From contig CANRZW010000003.1 in assembly GCA_947644545.1 (NCBI GenBank), forward strand, positions 123,386-187,385: a stretch of DNA of 64,000 nt. Reading direction: 5' to 3'. The position numbers and the translations under genes are program-made. This document shows positions 37,530 through 46,913 of the stretch, piece by piece; the first letter of the stretch is position 1; every line of letters begins with the position of its first letter. Under the pieces are notes generated by a model. The model searched no databases and had not been told where the DNA came from. It was given only the letters and a program-made list of their open reading frames with translations. This DNA is from an uncultured Lachnospiraceae bacterium (GTDB lineage: Bacteria; Bacillota; Clostridia; Lachnospirales; Lachnospiraceae).

Positions 37530-39440
37530 ATGAAACATGGATTTATCAAGGTGGCGGCGATGACCCCGAAGATCAGGGTGGCGGATCCGGCGTACAATGC
37601 GGGTGAGATTTGCAAGGGGCTTAAGGAGGCGTACGCCAGAGGGGCGAAGATCATTGTGTTTCCGGAACTGTGCATCACGGGCTATACCTGTGGCGACTTA
37701 TTCCTGCAGGAGCTTCTGCTTGGTCAGGCACGGGAAGCGCTGGCAGCGGTGACGGATGCCACGGAGGGCAATGACGCGCTTGTGTTTGTAGGGCTGCCGT
37801 TGGAAATCGGGCATAAGCTCTATAATGTGGCGGCGGTACTGCAGAACGGCGAAGTACTGGCTTTTATTCCCAAGCGGTATATTCCCTCCTATGCGGAGTT
37901 CTATGAGGCAAGACATTTCATGCCGGGCAATGAGGAACCGGAGATCTATCTTTATCACGGGAAAGAGGTACCCGTGGGGACCAATATTCTGTTTGCGGTG
38001 GACGCGGTGCGCGGCCTGACGGTGGGATGTGAGTTGTGTGAGGATCTGTGGGCGCCGCTGTCGCCCGGCACGAGACATGCGCTGGCAGGGGCCACGGTGT
38101 TGGTGAACCTGTCGGCTTCCAACGAGACGGTGGGCAAGGATGTGTACCGGGAAATGCTGGTGAAGTCTTCCAGCGCGAAGCTGATCGCGGGCTATATCTA
38201 TGCCTCGGCGGGAGAAGGAGAGTCCACGCAGGATCTGGTCTTCGGCGGCCACAATATGATCGCGGAGAACGGAACCATGCTGGCACAGGCGAAGCGGTTC
38301 GTGCCCGAGAATCTCTATGCGGATCTGGATCTGCACAGGCTGCAGCATGAGAGAAGGCGGATGATGAGCTACAGGCCGGAGCGGAACGGCGCCTATCTGG
38401 TGATGCCGGTCTCCATGGAGGAAGAGGAGACGGAACTGGTGCGCACCTTCGGGGCCAGGCCCTTCGTGCCTGCGGATGAAACGGAGCGCGCAAGACGGTG
38501 CGAAGAGATACTGGCTATTCAGATTTGCGGCCTTAAGAAGAGATATGAGCATACCGGCTGTAAGGCGGCGGTAGTAGGAGTTTCCGGCGGGCTGGATTCC
38601 ACGTTGGCGCTTCTGGTGACGGTGCGGGCTTTTGATATGCTGGGACTGGACAGACAGCAGATCACGGCTGTGACCATGCCCTGTTTTGGCACTACGGACA
38701 GAACCTATGAGAATGCCTGCAAGCTGGCGTGTACGCTGGGGGCCGTGCTGCGGGAAGTGGATATCAAAGAGGCTGTTACGGTGCATTTCAGGGATATCGG
38801 ACAGGAGATGGAGAATCATGATGTGACCTATGAGAACGGGCAGGCCAGGGAGCGCACGCAGATCCTGATGGATATTGCCAACCGCACGGGCGGCCTGGTC
38901 ATTGGGACCGGGGATATGTCGGAACTGGCGCTTGGATGGGCTACCTATAACGGTGACCACATGTCCATGTACGGGGTCAATGCCGGTGTGCCCAAGACGT
39001 TAGTGCGCCATCTGGTACAGTATTATGCGGATACCTGCGGCAATGAGGAGCTTAGGAAGGTGCTTTTGGATGTACTTGACACGCCTGTCAGTCCGGAGCT
39101 TCTGCCGCCGGTGAACGGTGTGATCTCGCAGAAGACGGAGGATCTGGTCGGGCCTTACGAATTGCACGACTTTTTCCTGTATTATATGCTGCGGTGCGGT
39201 TTTGAGCCGGTTAAGATCTTCCGGATCGCCTGTCTGTCGTTCCGGAATATGTATGACAAGGATGTCATTTTGAAATGGCTCAAAACCTTCTATAAGAGAT
39301 TTTTTGCGCAGCAGTTTAAGCGTTCCTGTCTGCCGGACGGCCCCAAGGTCGGCAGTGTGGCAGTCTCCCCCAGAGGGGATCTGCGGATGCCTTCCGATGC
39401 CTGTGCCGATATTTGGCTGAGACAGATTGAAGAACTGTAA
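37530..39440 (+). CDS. nadE: Glutamine-dependent NAD+ synthetase
   Basis: A 636-residue two-domain enzyme. The N-terminal nitrilase-type glutaminase (about 1-280) has the catalytic Glu46 in FPELCITGYT, the Lys in FIPKRYIPSY and the Cys in VGCELCEDLW. The C-terminal synthetase domain begins VVGVSGGLDSTLALL (P-loop of the ATP-pyrophosphatase type) and has TGDMSELALGW. It converts nicotinate adenine dinucleotide to NAD with ammonia channelled from glutamine. The length is typical. The ATG at 37530 was chosen because the conserved domain begins there. Confidence 0.96.
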   Translation: MKHGFIKVAAMTPKIRVADPAYNAGEICKGLKEAYARGAKIIVFPELCITGYTCGDLFLQELLLGQAREALAAVTDATEGNDALVFVGLPLEIGHKLYNVAAVLQNGEVLAFIPKRYIPSYAEFYEARHFMPGNEEPEIYLYHGKEVPVGTNILFAVDAVRGLTVGCELCEDLWAPLSPGTRHALAGATVLVNLSASNETVGKDVYREMLVKSSSAKLIAGYIYASAGEGESTQDLVFGGHNMIAENGTMLAQAKRFVPENLYADLDLHRLQHERRRMMSYRPERNGAYLVMPVSMEEEETELVRTFGARPFVPADETERARRCEEILAIQICGLKKRYEHTGCKAAVVGVSGGLDSTLALLVTVRAFDMLGLDRQQITAVTMPCFGTTDRTYENACKLACTLGAVLREVDIKEAVTVHFRDIGQEMENHDVTYENGQARERTQILMDIANRTGGLVIGTGDMSELALGWATYNGDHMSMYGVNAGVPKTLVRHLVQYYADTCGNEELRKVLLDVLDTPVSPELLPPVNGVISQKTEDLVGPYELHDFFLYYMLRCGFEPVKIFRIACLSFRNMYDKDVILKWLKTFYKRFFAQQFKRSCLPDGPKVGSVAVSPRGDLRMPSDACADIWLRQIEEL

Positions 39441-39514
39441 GAGAGTGGGGCGCCGCCTGTGCGCCGCACCCTGCAGGAAACGAAGGTGGTATACAGCACG
39501 GAATGCAGTTTTGT

Positions 39515-40000
39515 TTACGGTGTGTTGACAGTTGTGTCAGTATCCCCTTCGTTTTCCAGCGCCTTGTTTAAGGATGTGGTGATGGCATCCAGCAGGATCA
39601 TGGAGGTGTATTTGCTGTCATCCGGGTAGCTGATATTCTCCAGACTCTGATTGGTGATGATCTGGTTGGCGAGATCCTCGAAAGAAGGCTGGATCAGAGG
39701 ATACATGGTCGCCACGGCTTCGTCCAGATTGATGAGTCGGATGGAATTGATATTTTTCTCATCCACGGTCACTTCGATCTCCACGACGTTGTCGTTTAAG
39801 ATCAGGGACGTCGTATATACACCGGGTACATAGGAATTGGTGGTGGTCTGCGTAACGGTGGACATGGTCTCCTTTTTCTCTTCTTTGGGAAGGAACATGA
39901 TAATGAGCAGGACGATAAAAAGGATACCGAGCAGGGCGAAGATGCCGGTATATATCAATTCTTTTACGTGAAGCACGACGATTTTGGTTTTGGAACTCAT
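39515..40000 (-). CDS. Membrane-anchored protein with FMN-binding-like domain
   Basis: A 161-residue protein with one membrane segment (about 14-37), then a Thr/Ser-rich spacer and a domain of about 110 residues. The domain start VPGVYTTSLILNDNVVEIEVTVDEKNINSIRLI and the end SMILLDAITTSLNKAL recall the FMN_bind fold found in RnfG and similar proteins. The usual SGAT flavinylation motif is not seen, so a covalent flavin is doubtful. It lies between nadE (convergent) and dapF (divergent). Confidence 0.6.
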   Translation of the reverse strand: MSSKTKIVVLHVKELIYTGIFALLGILFIVLLIIMFLPKEEKKETMSTVTQTTTNSYVPGVYTTSLILNDNVVEIEVTVDEKNINSIRLINLDEAVATMYPLIQPSFEDLANQIITNQSLENISYPDDSKYTSMILLDAITTSLNKALENEGDTDTTVNTP

Positions 40001-40089
40001 ACTATATCCCCATGGAAATTCTTTTTTATCAGTCTATGACAGGCATGGGCGGTTTATGCGTGTGATTGCTATTTTGGAGTACTTTTCTG

Positions 40090-40117
40090 TTGCACGGCCG
40101 CCGGTTTCTGGTATGAT
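40090..40117 (+). promoter_or_regulatory. Sigma-A-type promoter of dapF-dapL
   Basis: TTGCAC (40090-40095) and TATGAT (40112-40117) are 16 bp apart, 49 bp before the dapF start. Confidence 0.55.
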
Positions 40118-40166
40118 AGAGACATAGGCGGAGAGCGTTTGGAGCCGGAAAGGGGAGTGGGATCGC

Positions 40167-41048
40167 ATGAAGTTTACGAAGATGCATGGCTGTGGCAATG
40201 ATTATATCTATATTAACGGGTTTACGGAGAAGATTCCCAAGGAGGACAAGACGGAGCTGGTGCGGCGCATCAGCGACAGACACTTCGGGATCGGCGGAGA
40301 CGGCGCGATCTTTATCAACCCCTCACAGGAGGCGGATTTTGAGATGGAGATGTACAATGCCGACGGCAGCCGGGCGGAGATGTGTGGCAACGGTATTCGC
40401 TGTGTTGCGAAATATGTGTACGATAAGGGGCTTACAGACAAGACTGACATAAGTGTCATAAGTTGTGGACAGATCAAATATCTGGAGCTTTTCTTAAAAG
40501 AGGGCAAGGTGGATACCGTCAGAGTGAATATGGGTGCGCCGGAACTCAGGCCGGAACAGATTCCGGTTACGGTGGCGGAAGGTGACTTTAGTGCGGTACA
40601 GGACGGAGTGATCGACGCACCGATTCTTGTAGAGGGAAAAGAATATAAAATGACATGCGTGTCGATGGGAAATCCGCACGCGGTAATCTTTATGGACGAT
40701 GTGACGAATCTGAAGATTGAGCAGATCGGTCCGTATTTCGAGAATCATGAGAGATTTCCGAAACGGACTAATACGGAATTTGTAAAAGTGCTGGACCGGA
40801 AGACGGTGCAGATGCGCGTCTGGGAGCGGGGCACGGGAGAGACGCTGGCCTGCGGCACGGGGTGCTGTGCTACCGTGGTGGCCTGCATTCTAAATGGTTT
40901 GACGGATGAATTGGTTACTGTTAAACTATTAGGTGGCGAAATTGAGATCGAATGGGACAGGGAAGCCGATCTGGTCTATATGACAGGGCCGGCCACCACT
41001 GTGTTCGAGGGAGAATATGACGTGCAGACAGGGAGGATATTATCATAA
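40167..41048 (+). CDS. dapF: Diaminopimelate epimerase
   Basis: A 293-residue enzyme that converts LL- to meso-diaminopimelate for lysine and peptidoglycan. Both catalytic cysteines are present, in MCGNGIRC and in ACGTGCCA. The start [16 protein letters not shown] is typical. It sits directly before dapL, with the stop and start codons overlapping as TAATG, so the last two steps of the aminotransferase route to meso-DAP are cotranscribed. A GGGGAG ribosome-binding site precedes the ATG. Confidence 0.97.
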   Translation: MKFTKMHGCGNDYIYINGFTEKIPKEDKTELVRRISDRHFGIGGDGAIFINPSQEADFEMEMYNADGSRAEMCGNGIRCVAKYVYDKGLTDKTDISVISCGQIKYLELFLKEGKVDTVRVNMGAPELRPEQIPVTVAEGDFSAVQDGVIDAPILVEGKEYKMTCVSMGNPHAVIFMDDVTNLKIEQIGPYFENHERFPKRTNTEFVKVLDRKTVQMRVWERGTGETLACGTGCCATVVACILNGLTDELVTVKLLGGEIEIEWDREADLVYMTGPATTVFEGEYDVQTGRILS

Positions 41049-42262
41049 TGGTGAAAGTAAATGACAATTATTTAAAGTTACCCGGCAGTTATCTTTTTTC
41101 AACGATCAGTAAGAAAGTGAGTGCCTATACGGCGGCGAATCCGGACAAGAAGATTATCAGGCTGGGTATCGGCGACGTGACACAGCCTCTTTCTCCGGCG
41201 GTGATCGGCGCTTTGCACAGTGCGGTGGACGAGATGGCGGATGCGGCAACTTTCCGCGGGTATGCGCCGGAGCTCGGCTATGAATTTCTGCGAAACGCAA
41301 TTGCAGAGCATGATTATAAAGCCAGAGGCTGTCAGATTGAGGCGGATGAGATCTTTGTGTCTGACGGTGCGAAGTGTGATTCCGGCAATATTCAGGAGAT
41401 TTTTGCATTGGATAATAAGATCGCAGTCTGTGATCCGGTTTATCCCGTGTATGTGGATACCAATGTGATGGCAGGCAGAACAGGGATCTACGATGCTGCG
41501 TCCGAGAGATGGAGCGACGTGATCTATATGCCCTGTACGGCGGATAATAACTTCGCTCCGCAGCTGCCGGCGGAAATACCGGATCTGATCTATCTGTGCT
41601 TCCCCAACAACCCTACCGGTTCTGCCATCAGTAAGGCCGGATTACAGGAATGGGTAGATTATGCCAATAAGAACGGTTGTGTGATCATTTATGACGCGGC
41701 CTATGAAGCTTATATTTCCGAGGAAGATGTGCCGCACACGATCTATGAGTGTGAAGGGGCCAGAACCTGTGCGATCGAGCTGCGCTCTTTTTCCAAGAAT
41801 GCGGGCTTTACCGGTGTGCGTCTGGGCTTTACCGTGATCCCGAAGGAATTGAAGGTGCAGGACGTGTCTCTTCATGACCTGTGGGCGAGACGTCACGGCA
41901 CCAAATATAATGGCGCTCCCTATATTATCCAGCGCGCAGGCGAGGCGGTGTACAGCGAGGCCGGCAGGAAAGAGACAAAGGAACTGGTTGCTTACTATAT
42001 GAAGAATGCGGCCTATATTCTGGAGGGCCTGAAATCCGCGGGCTTCGATGTGTCCGGCGGTGTGAACGCTCCCTATATCTGGCTGAAAGCGCCGAATAAC
42101 ATGACCAGCTGGGAGTTCTTTGACTATCTTCTGGAGAATGCCAACGTGGTCGGAACGCCCGGATCCGGTTTCGGTCCCAGCGGCGAAACGTATTTCCGCC
42201 TGACGGCTTTCGGCAGTTATGAGAATACGGTGGAAGCGGTTGACAGGATAAAGCACCTGTAA
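41048..42262 (+). CDS. dapL: LL-diaminopimelate aminotransferase
   Basis: A 404-residue PLP enzyme that makes LL-diaminopimelate from tetrahydrodipicolinate in one step, bypassing the succinylase and acetylase routes. It shows [25 protein letters not shown], the [15 protein letters not shown] cofactor segment, CFPNNPTG, and the PLP Lys in [15 protein letters not shown]. These are diagnostic of DapL rather than general aminotransferases. It overlaps dapF by one base. Confidence 0.96.
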   Translation: MVKVNDNYLKLPGSYLFSTISKKVSAYTAANPDKKIIRLGIGDVTQPLSPAVIGALHSAVDEMADAATFRGYAPELGYEFLRNAIAEHDYKARGCQIEADEIFVSDGAKCDSGNIQEIFALDNKIAVCDPVYPVYVDTNVMAGRTGIYDAASERWSDVIYMPCTADNNFAPQLPAEIPDLIYLCFPNNPTGSAISKAGLQEWVDYANKNGCVIIYDAAYEAYISEEDVPHTIYECEGARTCAIELRSFSKNAGFTGVRLGFTVIPKELKVQDVSLHDLWARRHGTKYNGAPYIIQRAGEAVYSEAGRKETKELVAYYMKNAAYILEGLKSAGFDVSGGVNAPYIWLKAPNNMTSWEFFDYLLENANVVGTPGSGFGPSGETYFRLTAFGSYENTVEAVDRIKHL

Positions 42263-42320
42263 GCCGCCGGAATCATTAGGCAGCAGTTTTTGGGAAACTA
42301 CCGAAAATCGGTTGCAAAAG

Positions 42321-42350
42321 ATGACATATTTTGTTAGTATTATATATAAT
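42321..42350 (+). promoter_or_regulatory. Promoter of the DUF5684 gene
   Basis: ATGACA (42321-42326) and TATAAT (42345-42350) are 18 bp apart, 25 bp before the start codon. Confidence 0.5.
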
Positions 42351-42375
42351 TTTTGTGTGAAGGAGGAAAGGTATC

Positions 42376-42756
42376 ATGGCTGTGAATGAAGCAACATATG
42401 CTCTTGCAACAGGTATTATGCTTGTGTACATGGTGGTTGTTCTGGTGATTGGAGTCATCAGTCTGGTGGGTCTGTGGAAGATCTTTGTGAAGGCCGGCAA
42501 GCCGGGCTGGGGTGCGATCATTCCTTTTTACAACATGTACTGCCTGTTCGAGATGAGTTTCGGAACGGGATGGCTGTTTCTGGCGTGCTTTGTGCCCTGC
42601 GTGAACGTGGTGATCACGATTATCATGTGGATCAAGCTGGCGCAGGCATTTGGTAAGGGAGCCGGTTATGGGATCGGGATTTTATTTGTGCCGTTCGTTT
42701 TCCTGCCGATGCTCGGTTTCAGCGATGCGCAGTATGTCGGACCTTCAAAGGACTGA
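42376..42756 (+). CDS. DUF5684 small membrane protein
   Basis: A 126-residue protein with three to four membrane segments. LWKIFVKAGKPGWGAIIPFYNMYCLFEM near residue 35 is the hallmark of DUF5684, and FGKGAGYGIGILFVPFVFLPMLGF closes it. The function is unknown. AAGGAGG precedes the ATG. It has its own promoter and a strong terminator, so it is a single-gene unit between dapL and the T-box. Confidence 0.85.
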   Translation: MAVNEATYALATGIMLVYMVVVLVIGVISLVGLWKIFVKAGKPGWGAIIPFYNMYCLFEMSFGTGWLFLACFVPCVNVVITIIMWIKLAQAFGKGAGYGIGILFVPFVFLPMLGFSDAQYVGPSKD

Positions 42757-42783
42757 CAAATAATTAAGAGAGTAACGGATGAA

Positions 42784-42823
42784 AACAGCCTTTGTATTTT
42801 TTAAATACAAGGGTTGTTTTTTG
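42784..42823 (+). terminator. Terminator of the DUF5684 gene
   Basis: AACAGCC plus TTGTATTT pair with AAATACAA plus GGTTGTT (42803-42818), followed by a T-run to 42822. Confidence 0.8.
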
Positions 42824-42850
42824 ATTCTATGTGTGGTATATATATATTAT
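42821..42850 (+). promoter_or_regulatory. Promoter of the T-box operon
   Basis: TTGATT (42821-42826) and TATTAT (42845-42850) are 18 bp apart. The -35 overlaps the T-run of the preceding terminator. Confidence 0.55.
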
Positions 42851-42861
42851 ATTTTTTCAAA

Positions 42862-43130
42862 TGCGGTGAAGGAGACTCACCCGGCGGGAAGCGACAGGAA
42901 TACAGCGTCACCGACTGAGAGCGCTGTTTGTGGAAAGCCAGGAACGGGAACACTCCGGAGCAGATTACCTGAAACGTTCAGTAGGGTAATACGTTGCACG
43001 CGTTAAGTGTCAAGAGTGGGTAAGGCGAAGAAGCATCTTGTTGGAGATGTCGGCTTATCAATGCGGGTGGTACCGCGGATACTTATAGCTATCCGTCCCG
43101 GAATGCAGAGATGTGTTCCGGGATTTTTTG
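42862..43130 (+). promoter_or_regulatory. T-box riboswitch upstream of aspS-gatCAB
   Basis: The T-box sequence GGGTGGTACCGCGG (43065-43078) is followed by a terminator (TCCCGGAA 43096-43103 with TTCCGGGA 43116-43123, then six T). In Stem I, CCG (42911-42913) pairs with CGG (42945-42947), CTG with CAG and GC with GC around the AGA bulge (42918-42920). The specifier-loop strand then reads GAACAC (42948-42953), which holds AAC (Asn) overlapped by GAA (Glu). A Stem II-type helix pairs ATTACC with GGTAAT (42964-42988 region). Uncharged cognate tRNA should favour the antiterminator and allow expression of the operon. Confidence 0.9.
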
Positions 43131-43188
43131 TGTTTATTCACAGGAAGGTTTTCCGGAGCACGGCAGTCAGCGAAAGGAGACCAGAACA

Positions 43189-44940
43189 ATGATGATCAGG
43201 AACAGCTACAGAGACGTAACTTTACAACAGATCGGAGAGTCCGATATCGGCCGGGAGATCCGGGTGGCGGGCTGGATCGAGAATATCAGGGACCATGGCG
43301 GCGTGTCCTTCGTGGATCTGCGGGACATGTACGGTGTGCTGCAGATTGTGATGCGGGATACTACGCTGTTGGACGGCCTGACTAAGGAGATGAGCATATC
43401 CGTGGAAGGGTTGATCGAACGGCGGGATGAGGAGACTTACAATCCCAGGATTCCCACCGGCACGATCGAGCTGGAGGCGCACAAGGTGGATGTGCTGGGC
43501 AGAGTTTACAAGCAGCTTCCTTTTGAGATTATGACGTCTAAGGAGACCAGAGAGGATGTCAGGTTGAAATATCGCTATCTTGACCTGCGCAACCGGAAGG
43601 TGAAGGATAACATTATTTTCCGGTCCAGGGTGATCGCCTATCTGCGGGAAAAGATGACGGAGATGGGATTTCTGGAGATCCAGACGCCGATCCTGTGCGC
43701 ATCGTCGCCGGAGGGCGCCAGAGACTATATCGTGCCGTCCCGGAAATACAAAGGGAAATTCTACGCATTGCCGCAGGCGCCGCAGCAGTATAAGCAGCTG
43801 TTGATGGTGTCCGGATTCGATAAATATTTTCAGATTGCGCCCTGCTTCCGTGATGAAGATGCCAGAGCGGACCGGTCTCCGGGCGAGTTCTATCAGCTGG
43901 ATTTCGAGATGAGCTTCGCCACACAGGAGGATGTGTTCCGGGTGGGAGAGGAAGTATTATCGGCGGTATTCGGGAAATTTGCGCCGGAAGGGTACGCGGT
44001 GACGCAGGCGCCTTATCCGGTGATCAGTTACGGGCAGGCCATGCTGGAATTTGGCACCGATAAGCCGGATCTTAGAAACCCCCTGCGGATCATTGACCTG
44101 ACGGAGTTTTTCCAGGGATGCGATTTTAAGCCTTTCCATGGCAAGACGGTTCGCGCCATTCGGGTACATGCGGACATGTCCAAGGGCTTCCATGAGAAGC
44201 TGCTGCGGTTTGCCATGGATCTGGGTATGGGCGGCCTGGGGTATCTGGAAGTGGCGGAGGATTTAAGCTATAAGGGGCCGATTGACAAGTTCATCCCGGA
44301 GGAAAAGAAGGAAGAGCTGGCGGCGGCAGCAGGACTGACAGCCGGAGATACGATCTTTTTTATTGCGGACAGACAGGAGCGGGCGGCCTGCTATGCGGGG
44401 CAGATCCGCACACAGCTGGGGCAGCAGCTTGATCTGATCGAGAAGAAGGCGTACCGTTTCTGCTATGTGAACGATTTCCCGATGTTCGAACGGGATCCGG
44501 ATACGAAGCAGATCGGCTTTACCCATAACCCTTTTTCCATGCCGCAGGGCGGTCTGGAAGCGCTTAAGTCACAGGATCCGCTGGAGGTACTGGCTTACCA
44601 ATATGATATCGTGTGCAACGGGGTGGAGCTGTCTTCGGGGGCAGTGCGCAACCATGATATGGATGTGATGGTGAAGGCGTTTGAGATCGCCGGATACGAT
44701 GAGGAGACGTTGAAAAGCAGATTCGGTGCGCTGTACAGTGCGTTCCAGTTCGGTGCGCCGCCGCACGCGGGCATGGCGCCGGGTATTGACCGGATGCTTA
44801 TGCTGCTGCGGGAGGAGGAGAACATCAGAGAGGTGATCGCTTTTCCGATGAGCGGCTCTGCGCAGGACCTGATGTGCGGCGCGCCGGGGGATGTGACGGA
44901 GCAGCAGCTGCGGGAAGTGCACATCAAGGTCAGAGCGTGA
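43189..44940 (+). CDS. aspS: Aspartyl-tRNA synthetase, probably non-discriminating (Asp/Asn)
   Basis: A 583-residue class II synthetase of bacterial type: anticodon-binding OB domain (about 1-110), catalytic core with motif 2 FRDEDARADRSPGEFYQLD, the GAD insertion (about 290-410), and motif 3 GMAPGIDRMLML. The OB domain carries NIRDHGG; a His at this place is a feature of synthetases that also charge tRNA-Asn. Because gatCAB follows in the same T-box operon, this copy probably makes Asp-tRNA-Asn for amidation. That specificity is inferred. AAAGGAG lies ten bases before the first ATG. Confidence 0.93.
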   Translation: MMIRNSYRDVTLQQIGESDIGREIRVAGWIENIRDHGGVSFVDLRDMYGVLQIVMRDTTLLDGLTKEMSISVEGLIERRDEETYNPRIPTGTIELEAHKVDVLGRVYKQLPFEIMTSKETREDVRLKYRYLDLRNRKVKDNIIFRSRVIAYLREKMTEMGFLEIQTPILCASSPEGARDYIVPSRKYKGKFYALPQAPQQYKQLLMVSGFDKYFQIAPCFRDEDARADRSPGEFYQLDFEMSFATQEDVFRVGEEVLSAVFGKFAPEGYAVTQAPYPVISYGQAMLEFGTDKPDLRNPLRIIDLTEFFQGCDFKPFHGKTVRAIRVHADMSKGFHEKLLRFAMDLGMGGLGYLEVAEDLSYKGPIDKFIPEEKKEELAAAAGLTAGDTIFFIADRQERAACYAGQIRTQLGQQLDLIEKKAYRFCYVNDFPMFERDPDTKQIGFTHNPFSMPQGGLEALKSQDPLEVLAYQYDIVCNGVELSSGAVRNHDMDVMVKAFEIAGYDEETLKSRFGALYSAFQFGAPPHAGMAPGIDRMLMLLREEENIREVIAFPMSGSAQDLMCGAPGDVTEQQLREVHIKVRA

Positions 44941-45010
44941 GGAAGCGCGCCGGGATGTGGCGCGGTAGACAGAGACGGACGCGGCATATAAGATTTGGAG
45001 GGCAGAGAGT

Positions 45011-45304
45011 ATGGCAAATATCATCAGTGACGAGACAATAGAATATGTGGGAATTCTGGCGAAGCTGGAGCTTTCGGAAAAAGAGCGGGAGCAGGCGAAG
45101 AAGGATATGGGCAGAATGCTTGACTATATCGACAAACTGGGCGAGCTGGATACGACGGGCGTTCAGCCAATGTCCCATGTGTTCCCGGTGCAGAATGTGT
45201 TCCGGGAGGATGTGGTGACAAACGGAGACAGGAGGGATGAGATGTTGTCTAATGCGCCGGAGGAAAAGGACGGGATGTTTGTGGCCCCGAAGACATTTGA
45301 GTAG
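45011..45304 (+). CDS. gatC: Asp/Glu-tRNA amidotransferase subunit C
   Basis: A 97-residue GatC, the small subunit that wraps around GatA and stabilises its contact with GatB. It shows [20 protein letters not shown] near the start, then [18 protein letters not shown] and the C-terminal end [12 protein letters not shown], all typical. It lies 70 bp after aspS, preceded by GGAGGGC, within the T-box operon. Confidence 0.95.
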   Translation: MANIISDETIEYVGILAKLELSEKEREQAKKDMGRMLDYIDKLGELDTTGVQPMSHVFPVQNVFREDVVTNGDRRDEMLSNAPEEKDGMFVAPKTFE

Positions 45305-45440
45305 CGCACAGATTTGTGTCGCTGCGAGGCAGTGACATGGAGGTTAGTGTGAGAAGTACTTCACGGTAAGGGCGGCCTGCCAGGCAGCGGCCGGGAAGCC
45401 TGCAGGTAGATTGAGCGGGATAGAAGGGAGGCGGTTTGCG

Positions 45441-46913
45441 ATGAAGATTACGGATATGACGGCGGTAGAGCTGGCGGCGGCCATCAGGGCCGGGCAGACT
45501 ACTGCGGTGGAGGCGGCGGAAGCGATGCTTGACCGCATCAGGGAGAGAGACCCTGTTTATCATTGTTATGTGACGGTGGACCGGGAGGGCGCGCTCTCAC
45601 AGGCCAGGGCGGTTCAGGAGAAGATCGCTGCCGGAGAATTAGGGGGACCGTTGGCAGGAGTGCCGGTGGCGGTGAAAGATAATCTGTGTACGGAAGGACT
45701 GCTGACGACCTGTGCTTCCAGGATGCTGCAGAACTTTGTACCCACGTATACGGCGGAAGCGGTGGTGAATCTGCAAAGGGCGGGGGCGGTTATCCTGGGA
45801 AAGACCAATATGGATGAGTTTGCCATGGGCTCCACGACGGAGACGTCCGCTTACGGGGCCACGAAGAATCCGTGGAATCCGGCGCATGTGCCGGGTGGTT
45901 CTTCGGGCGGTTCGGCGGCAGCCGTGGCGGCGGGAGAATGTTATTATGCTCTGGGGTCCGATACGGGCGGTTCGATCAGACAGCCGGCGGCCTATTGCGG
46001 CATGGTGGGGATGAAGCCAACTTACGGGACGGTCTCCAGATACGGACTGATCGCCTATGGGTCTTCCCTGGATCAGATCGGGCCTTTGACGAAAGATGTG
46101 ACGGACTGTGCGGCGGTGTTGGAGACGATCGCTTCTTATGATAAGAAGGATTCCACTTCGATACGGCGGCAGGATACGGACTTTATGTCCGCCTTGACGG
46201 AGGATGTGAAAGGGCTGCGCATCGGGATTCCCAACGATTATCTGAAAGAGGGGTTAGAGGAGGAGGTAAGGGCAGCTGTCCTGCAGGCAGCGGAGGAACT
46301 GGCGCGAAGCGGTGCGGTGGTGGAGCGGTTTGATTTGAGCCTGGCAGAGTATGCGATTCCGGCGTATTATACCATTGCGGCGGCGGAGGCCAGCTCCAAT
46401 CTGGAACGGTTCGACGGCATTAAATACGGCTACCGTACAAAGGAGTATGCCGGTCTTCACAATATGTATAAGAAGTCCCGTTCCGAAGGGTTCGGGGAGG
46501 AAGTGAAGCGGCGTATTATGCTGGGGTCTTTCGTGCTCAGTTCCGGCTACTATGATGCTTATTATCTGAAAGCGCTGCGGGTCAAAGCGTTGATCAAGCA
46601 GGCATTTGATGCGGCTTTTGCAAGATATGACGTGATATTGGGGCCGGTGGCGCCGACCACTGCGCCGAAGCTGGGCGAAAGTCTGGCGGATCCGATCAGG
46701 ATGTATTTGGGAGATATCTACACGATCTCCGTGAATCTGGCGGGACTGCCGGGAATCAGCCTTCCCTGCGGTAAAGACAGGCAGGGGCTGCCCATCGGAT
46801 TACAGCTGATCGGAGATTGCTTCCAGGAGAAAAAGCTGATTCGGACGGCCTACACGTATGAGAAGATCTTACAGGCTAAACAGGAGGGATACCGTCATGA
46901 GCAAACAATATGA
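45441..46913 (+). CDS. gatA: Asp/Glu-tRNA amidotransferase subunit A
   Basis: A 490-residue amidase-signature protein that frees ammonia from glutamine. The catalytic triad is visible as the Lys in VAVKDNLC, the cis-Ser in PGGSSGGSAAAV and the nucleophilic Ser in GSDTGGSIRQPA. The C-terminal GLPGISLPCG is typical. It delivers ammonia to GatB for conversion of mischarged Asp-tRNA-Asn and Glu-tRNA-Gln. GGGAGGC lies before the ATG at 45441, and its end overlaps gatB by 17 bp. Confidence 0.97.
   Translation: MKITDMTAVELAAAIRAGQTTAVEAAEAMLDRIRERDPVYHCYVTVDREGALSQARAVQEKIAAGELGGPLAGVPVAVKDNLCTEGLLTTCASRMLQNFVPTYTAEAVVNLQRAGAVILGKTNMDEFAMGSTTETSAYGATKNPWNPAHVPGGSSGGSAAAVAAGECYYALGSDTGGSIRQPAAYCGMVGMKPTYGTVSRYGLIAYGSSLDQIGPLTKDVTDCAAVLETIASYDKKDSTSIRRQDTDFMSALTEDVKGLRIGIPNDYLKEGLEEEVRAAVLQAAEELARSGAVVERFDLSLAEYAIPAYYTIAAAEASSNLERFDGIKYGYRTKEYAGLHNMYKKSRSEGFGEEVKRRIMLGSFVLSSGYYDAYYLKALRVKALIKQAFDAAFARYDVILGPVAPTTAPKLGESLADPIRMYLGDIYTISVNLAGLPGISLPCGKDRQGLPIGLQLIGDCFQEKKLIRTAYTYEKILQAKQEGYRHEQTI

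Noticed and set aside
37698..38960. 420-codon minus-strand ORF opposite nadE
   Set aside because: Shadow of NAD synthetase; no start signal and His/Arg-rich composition.
43007..43192. 61-codon ORF inside the T-box
   Set aside because: It lies across the T-box sequence and terminator, which explain this region.
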